Positions 6,021 to 9,604 of a stretch of DNA of 9,604 nucleotides are shown here, one piece after another. Origin of the DNA: an uncultured Lachnospiraceae bacterium. GTDB taxonomy: Bacteria > Bacillota > Clostridia > Lachnospirales > Lachnospiraceae. Position 1 is the first letter of the stretch. Every line of letters begins with the position of its first letter. The notes under the pieces were generated by a model. The model saw nothing but the letters and a program-made list of their open reading frames with translations, did no database searches and was not told the DNA's origin. The DNA lies in the NCBI GenBank assembly GCA_910586955.1, contig CAJUMM010000098.1, forward strand, positions 1 to 9,604, written 5' to 3'. Both the position numbers and the translations under genes were made by a program.

Positions 6021-6062
6021 ATCTCCAGTATTTCCAAAATCTTCAAGAGTATTCGCCGGATT

Positions 6063-7220
6063 TTAAAAACTGCGGATCTCTTCCGGCCTTACCTCCCTGC
6101 CGCCCCTTAAATAAACCCTGGGGACCCGCTTGGAGATGCAGCAGACAAACTCATAATGAAAACGCCCGGACCACCGGCAGAGCTCCTCCAAAGGCAGGCC
6201 TTCCCCGAAAAGAGTTACCTCCATCCCGGTTTCCGCCTCCGGGATCTCCGTCACATCCACCATAAACTGATCCATGCACACCCTTCCCCGGATGGGCGCC
6301 CTCTTCCCGGAAATCAGCACGAAGCCTTTTTGCGACAGGCTTCTTGGATAACCGTCCCCGTATCCCACGGGAATGGTGGCAATCCGCCGGACGCTGTCCG
6401 CCTCATAGAGCCCGCCGTAGCTCACCTGAGTCCCGGGAGCGATTTCCTTCACTTGGACAATATGGCTCTTAAGCTCCATAGCCGGAAGCAAAGCTACCGG
6501 AACCTCCCCCATTTCCGCCGAAGGATAGAGGCCGTAGAGGGCAATTCCCGCCCGGACCAGACCGAAATGGGCCTCCGGGAAGTTAAGGATTCCCGCACTG
6601 TTGGAGCAGTGATACAAGGGGAAATCCATCCCACTCTCCCGGCAGGCTTTTACAAACTTCCGGTAACGCAAAAGCTGCTGTTCTCTAAAGGTTTTATCCT
6701 CCTCATCCGCCCGGGCAAAATGGGTGAAAAGACCCTCCAGCTCAAGGCCCGGAAGCTCCCGGATCTTCCGGATCTCCTCCACGCTTTCCTCCCGGTCCGC
6801 AAAACCGATGCGGCTCATGCCGGTATCCACCTTGATATGAACCTTAAGGGTCTTTCCCTGACGCAGAGCTTCCTTGGAAAGCTCCCGGGCCATGTCCCAC
6901 CCAAAAACCGTGGGCCTTAGATCCTGCTCTACGATATCTTTATAGGCCTCCAAAAAAGCATAGCCCAGAATCAGGATCGGCTTTTTCACTCCGCCGGCCC
7001 GAAGCTCAAGGCCTTCCTCTACCGTGGCCACCGCAAATCCCCAGATATATTCTTTGGGCTCCATCAGTGCCGCTATGGGCATTGCCCCGTGGCCGTAGCC
7101 GTCGGATTTAATAACGGCCATCATCCTGGTTCCCTGGGACAGATTTGCCTTCATAGCCTCAAAATTTGCCTCAATCCGATCCAAATCTACGTAAGCTGCT
7201 ATGCGTTTTGTACCCTTCAT
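6063..7220 (-). CDS. alr: Alanine racemase
   Basis: The 385-residue PLP enzyme interconverts L- and D-alanine and supplies D-alanine for peptidoglycan. The N-terminal barrel carries the PLP lysine Lys38 in AVIKSDGYGHGA. HIKVDTGMSRIGF (128-140), HCSNSAG (204-210) and RAGIALYG (223-230) follow. The second catalytic base is Tyr268 in QVSYGG, and CMDQFMVDV (315-323) is the active-site entrance segment. The C-terminal domain ends with YEFVCCISKRVPRVY. Length and all key residues are normal. AAGGAG lies 6 bases before the ATG. It is the first gene of the alr-mazF pair, an arrangement common in Firmicutes. A terminator behind rex separates it from the gene upstream, so it needs its own promoter; only a weak one is seen. 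Confidence 0.97.
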   Translation of the reverse strand: MKGTKRIAAYVDLDRIEANFEAMKANLSQGTRMMAVIKSDGYGHGAMPIAALMEPKEYIWGFAVATVEEGLELRAGGVKKPILILGYAFLEAYKDIVEQDLRPTVFGWDMARELSKEALRQGKTLKVHIKVDTGMSRIGFADREESVEEIRKIRELPGLELEGLFTHFARADEEDKTFREQQLLRYRKFVKACRESGMDFPLYHCSNSAGILNFPEAHFGLVRAGIALYGLYPSAEMGEVPVALLPAMELKSHIVQVKEIAPGTQVSYGGLYEADSVRRIATIPVGYGDGYPRSLSQKGFVLISGKRAPIRGRVCMDQFMVDVTEIPEAETGMEVTLFGEGLPLEELCRWSGRFHYEFVCCISKRVPRVYLRGGREVRPEEIRSF

Positions 7221-7240
7221 GTTAATCTCCTTTTATTACT

Positions 7241-7271
7241 AGTATATGTGTTCCCGCCCGGGATGACAGAA
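7241..7271 (-). promoter_or_regulatory. Weak candidate promoter of alr
   Basis: TATACT (7241-7246) is a good -10 hexamer. The best -35 upstream is TTCTGT (7266-7271) at a long 19-base spacing. It lies between the rex terminator and the alr ribosome site. Confidence 0.35.
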
Positions 7272-7296
7272 CCCTTTTCCCTGCCTGTCCGGACAC

Positions 7297-7332
7297 AAAA
7301 GACAAAGGGCCGTTGTCTTTAACAAACAGCCC
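7297..7332 (-). terminator. Intrinsic terminator of rex
   Basis: In minus-strand RNA, GGGCUGUU (7325-7332) pairs with AACGGCCC (7307-7314), with one U-G pair, and UUUGUCUUUU follows. It begins 14 bases after the rex stop codon. A second perfect 8-bp inverted repeat, AAAGACAA/TTGTCTTT (7298-7305 with 7313-7320), overlaps it and would compete for the same bases. Confidence 0.75.
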
Positions 7333-7345
7333 TTCCTGCATTTCC

Positions 7346-7987
7346 TCACGGATGCTCCCGCTCATAGCGGGTAATATTGTAGGAAAGCTGCATCAGGCTC
7401 TCCGACAAGTGTACGCTCTCCACCAGCACATCCTCCGGCACTTTCAGGTCAATGTGGGCGAAATTCCAGATGGCCTTGATCCCGTACCGCACCAAAAGCT
7501 CCGCCATCTCAGAGGCTTTGGACTTGGGCAGGGTCAGAGCCGCAATCTGGATCTCCTCCTCCCGGATAAAACGCTCCAGATCCTCCAGCATATGAATCTC
7601 AATGCCCCGGACGCTCAAGCCCTTTAAGACCGGATTTACGTCGAAAATACCCTTGATCACAAAACCCCGCTTCTCAAAAGCCACATAGTTGGCAAGGGCC
7701 TGTCCCAGGTTTCCCCCTCCCACAATGATCATATTGTGCTTCCGGTCCAATCCCAGAATCTTTCCGATTTCTTCATATAAATAGGCGACGTTGTATCCGT
7801 ATCCCTGCTGGCCGAAGCCGCCGAAATTATTCAGATCCTGCCGGATCTGGGATGCCGTCACATTCATTCGTGCACTCAGTTCGCTGGAAGAAATCCGCTC
7901 TACACCGCTCTCCAAAATCTCTCCCAGGTATCGGTAGTATCGGGGAAGGCGTTTGATGACCGCCTTCGAAATTTCTCTCTCCTCCAT
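7346..7987 (-). CDS. rex: Redox-sensing transcriptional repressor Rex
   Basis: The 213-residue protein senses the NADH/NAD+ ratio and represses fermentation and respiration genes when NADH is low. The N-terminal winged-helix domain (about 1-75) holds ISSSELSARMNVTASQIRQD and the family hallmark NNFGGFGQQGYGYNV (53-67). The Rossmann domain has GGGNLGQAL (90-98) for NAD(H) binding and FDVNP (115-119) at the end of the second strand. The C-terminal helix (SVHLSESLMQLSYNITRYER) would swap between subunits of the dimer. Length is normal. AGGA lies 6 bases before the ATG, and a near-consensus promoter lies upstream. It is transcribed away from an ABC-F gene, and a possible Rex operator between them suggests autoregulation. 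Confidence 0.97.
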   Translation of the reverse strand: MEEREISKAVIKRLPRYYRYLGEILESGVERISSSELSARMNVTASQIRQDLNNFGGFGQQGYGYNVAYLYEEIGKILGLDRKHNMIIVGGGNLGQALANYVAFEKRGFVIKGIFDVNPVLKGLSVRGIEIHMLEDLERFIREEEIQIAALTLPKSKASEMAELLVRYGIKAIWNFAHIDLKVPEDVLVESVHLSESLMQLSYNITRYEREHP

Positions 7988-8025
7988 AATCTTCCTGTCC
8001 TTTATATCTTTTCTCTGCCTTTTTT

Positions 8026-8055
8026 ATTATAAGCTATGGGGCAAAAAGCTGTCAA
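8026..8055 (-). promoter_or_regulatory. Promoter of rex
   Basis: The minus strand carries a perfect TTGACA (8050-8055) and a perfect TATAAT (8026-8031), 18 bases apart. This is the strongest sigma-A promoter in the window. The start point would be about 30 bases before the rex ATG. Confidence 0.85.
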
Positions 8056-8060
8056 TGTAT

Positions 8061-8078
8061 TTGTAGGATTTTTCACAA
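8061..8078. promoter_or_regulatory. Possible Rex operator (ROP site)
   Basis: TTGTAGGATTTTTCACAA is an 18-bp site of the known Rex-box form TTGTGAA-4-TTCACAA. One half (TTCACAA) is perfect, the other matches at four of seven bases, and the centre is A+T only. It lies 5 bases upstream of the rex -35 box and 5 bases before the -35 of the divergent ABC-F promoter, where it could affect both. Confidence 0.4.
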
Positions 8079-8083
8079 AGTTG

Positions 8084-8111
8084 TTGCTTTTTCTCTCTTT
8101 TCTTATATAAT
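8084..8111 (+). promoter_or_regulatory. Promoter of the ABC-F gene
   Basis: A perfect TATAAT (8106-8111) is preceded at 16 bases by TTGCTT (8084-8089); TTGTTG at 8081 is an alternative at 19 bases. The leader would be about 40 bases and holds no attenuator-type peptide that I can see. Confidence 0.6.
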
Positions 8112-8157
8112 GGAACATAGCGGATTGCCGCAAATTGGGGAAATAAAGAGGTTTTTT

Positions 8158-9604
8158 ATGATACTGGCATGTCAGAATATCAACAAGTCCTTCGGGACGG
8201 ACGCGATCCTTAAAAGTGCATCTTTTCATATAGAAGAACGGGAAAAGGCCGCCGTGGTAGGCGTCAACGGAGCCGGGAAATCCACCCTGCTGAAAATCAT
8301 TGTGGGGGAGCTGGAGGCGGACTCCGGGGAGGTGGTCCTGGCCAAAGGAAAATCCCTAGGCTATCTGGCCCAGCACCAGGATCTTAAGAGCGGAAGTACC
8401 ATCTATGAGGAGCTTCTGTCCGTAAAGCAGGATGTTATCCGTCTGGAAGAGCGGATCCGGTCTCTGGAGCTAGAGATGAAGCACCTTGCAGGAGAGGAAT
8501 TAAAGACTGCCCTGGATACCTATACCCGCCTGAACCAGGAATTTGAGCAGAAAGACGGCTACGCCTACAAAAGTGAGGTTACAGGCGTCTTAAAAGGCCT
8601 GGGTTTTGAGGAAGGGGACTTTGCCAAGGGGATTGACACCCTCTCCGGAGGACAGAAAACCCGGGTGTCCCTGGGAAAGCTTCTCCTCTCCCGCCCGGAC
8701 ATCATTCTTCTGGACGAGCCCACCAACCATCTGGATATGGCCTCCATCACCTGGCTGGAAACCTTTCTTCTCAACTACAGCGGAGCCGTGATCATTGTGG
8801 CCCACGACCGCTATTTCCTGAACCGGGTAGTGACAAAGATTATAGAAATCGAAGCCGGAACCTTAACCACCTTTCTGGGCAATTATTCCGATTACAGCGC
8901 AAAAAAAGCAAAGCTGCGGGAAGCTCAGATGACCGCCTGGCTGAACCAGCAGAAGGAAATCCGCCGCCAGGAGGAAGTTATCGCCAAATTAAAATCTTTC
9001 AACCGGGAGAAATCCATCCGCCGGGCGGAGAGCCGGGAGAAAATGCTGGAAAAAATTGTTCCTTTGGAAAAGCCTGTGGAGATCTCCTCGGAGATGCAGC
9101 TTCGCCTGGAGCCGGAAATTCAAAGCGGCAGCGACGTGCTCACCGTGGAAGGTCTTTCCAAATCTTTCGGCCCTCTCTCCCTCTTTGCAGATTTGAATTT
9201 CCAGATCAAGCGGGGAGAGCGGGTGGCCCTTATCGGCAATAACGGCACGGGAAAAACCACCATTTTAAAAATTTTAAACGGGCTCCTTCCTGCAGATCAG
9301 GGCTCCTTTGTCCTGGGCGCCAAAGTAAAAATCGGCTACTACGACCAGGAACATCATGTGCTTCACATGGAAAAAACCTTGTTTGAAGAAATCTCCGATA
9401 CTTATCCGGACCTGGACAACACCCGGATCCGCAGTACCCTGGCTGCTTTTCTCTTTACCGGGGACGATGTGTTCAAGCGGATCGGTGATTTAAGCGGCGG
9501 AGAGCGGGGCCGGGTCTCCCTGGCAAAGCTTATGCTCTCCGAAGCCAATTTCCTGATTCTGGACGAGCCCACCAACCATCTGGATATCCAGAGCCGGGAG
9601 TGGA
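8158..9604 (+). CDS. ABC-F family ATPase (translation factor), C-terminus cut by window end
   Basis: The first 482 codons of a soluble ABC-F protein with two ATPase domains and no membrane part. Such proteins bind the ribosomal E site; some aid translation and others protect against ribosome-targeting antibiotics. The ATG at 8158 has AGAGG 6 bases upstream. Domain 1 has Walker A GVNGAGKST (35-43), LSGGQ (162-166), Walker B ILLDEPTNHLD (183-193) and switch His216 in AHDRYFL. A basic, helical linker follows (about 235-330). Domain 2 has GNNGTGKTT (360-368), LSGGE (445-449) and LDEPTNHLD (468-476). The window ends just after the second Walker B. Both catalytic glutamates (187 and 470) are present. 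In Bacillus the ABC-F gene ydiF lies close to rex, so this is probably the housekeeping YdiF-like protein. A resistance role cannot be excluded from sequence alone. Confidence 0.93.
   Translation, partial: MILACQNINKSFGTDAILKSASFHIEEREKAAVVGVNGAGKSTLLKIIVGELEADSGEVVLAKGKSLGYLAQHQDLKSGSTIYEELLSVKQDVIRLEERIRSLELEMKHLAGEELKTALDTYTRLNQEFEQKDGYAYKSEVTGVLKGLGFEEGDFAKGIDTLSGGQKTRVSLGKLLLSRPDIILLDEPTNHLDMASITWLETFLLNYSGAVIIVAHDRYFLNRVVTKIIEIEAGTLTTFLGNYSDYSAKKAKLREAQMTAWLNQQKEIRRQEEVIAKLKSFNREKSIRRAESREKMLEKIVPLEKPVEISSEMQLRLEPEIQSGSDVLTVEGLSKSFGPLSLFADLNFQIKRGERVALIGNNGTGKTTILKILNGLLPADQGSFVLGAKVKIGYYDQEHHVLHMEKTLFEEISDTYPDLDNTRIRSTLAAFLFTGDDVFKRIGDLSGGERGRVSLAKLMLSEANFLILDEPTNHLDIQSREW

Noticed and set aside
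6156..6920. 254-codon open frame on the + strand over alr
   Set aside because: It is a shadow of alr; the encoded sequence is low in recognisable domains and has no start signals.
8002..8229. 75-codon minus-strand frame running from the rex leader into the ABC-F start
   Set aside because: It covers the divergent promoters and the start of a certain gene, lacks a ribosome site and ends inside the rex leader.
8158..9604. Antibiotic-resistance ABC-F (for example Vga, Lsa or Msr type)
   Set aside because: The position beside rex favours a housekeeping YdiF-like protein, and nothing in the visible part identifies a resistance subgroup.
1..9604. CRISPR arrays, tRNA or rRNA genes
   Set aside because: No regularly spaced short repeats, and no cloverleaf or rRNA-like stretch was seen in the short intergenic gaps; the longest gap is about 170 bases (7988-8157) and is explained by divergent promoters.

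Overview
The window looks like chromosomal DNA of a motile, low-to-mid G+C Clostridia, most likely a Lachnospiraceae relative. This rests on protein style and gene order: a flagellin ending in the typical C-terminal helix, an alr-mazF pair, a rex gene divergent from an ABC-F ATPase (rex and the ABC-F gene ydiF are also close in Bacillus), and strong AGGAG-type ribosome binding sites. The genus cannot be named from the sequence alone.

Layout. (1) 1-161: the 3' end of a flagellin gene on the + strand, closed by a bidirectional terminator shared with the next gene. (2) 184-915, minus strand: a ClpP-like serine protease of the TepA type. (3) 917-2723: an A+T-richer block with two overlapping minus-strand genes, an ABC/OLD-type AAA ATPase and a small protein with a PD-(D/E)XK nuclease signature. 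It is bracketed by two diverged copies of a 63-bp hairpin element. This is the accessory part of the window and looks like a small anti-phage or DNA-processing module. (4) 2727-5521, minus strand: a tight three-gene operon yebC - CFI-box-like protein - metY with its own sigma-A-type promoter. (5) 5621-7220, minus strand: alr followed by mazF (endoA), without the antitoxin gene that normally sits between them. (6) 7346-7987, minus strand: rex, with a terminator behind it and a consensus promoter in front. (7) 8158 to the window end, + strand: an ABC-F ATPase, cut off by the window edge. A possible Rex operator lies between the two divergent promoters.

How it fits together. Apart from the cassette the genes are housekeeping: D-alanine supply for the cell wall (alr), mRNA cleavage under stress (mazF), translation or regulatory factors (yebC, ABC-F), sulfur assimilation into homocysteine (metY), NADH/NAD+ sensing (rex) and protein quality control (tepA). 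The ATPase-nuclease pair sits between metY and tepA exactly where a hairpin is duplicated, so the likely ancestral order is metY-hairpin-tepA. No new system can be proven from this window. The best candidates for follow-up are that cassette with its paired hairpins, and the antitoxin-less mazF.
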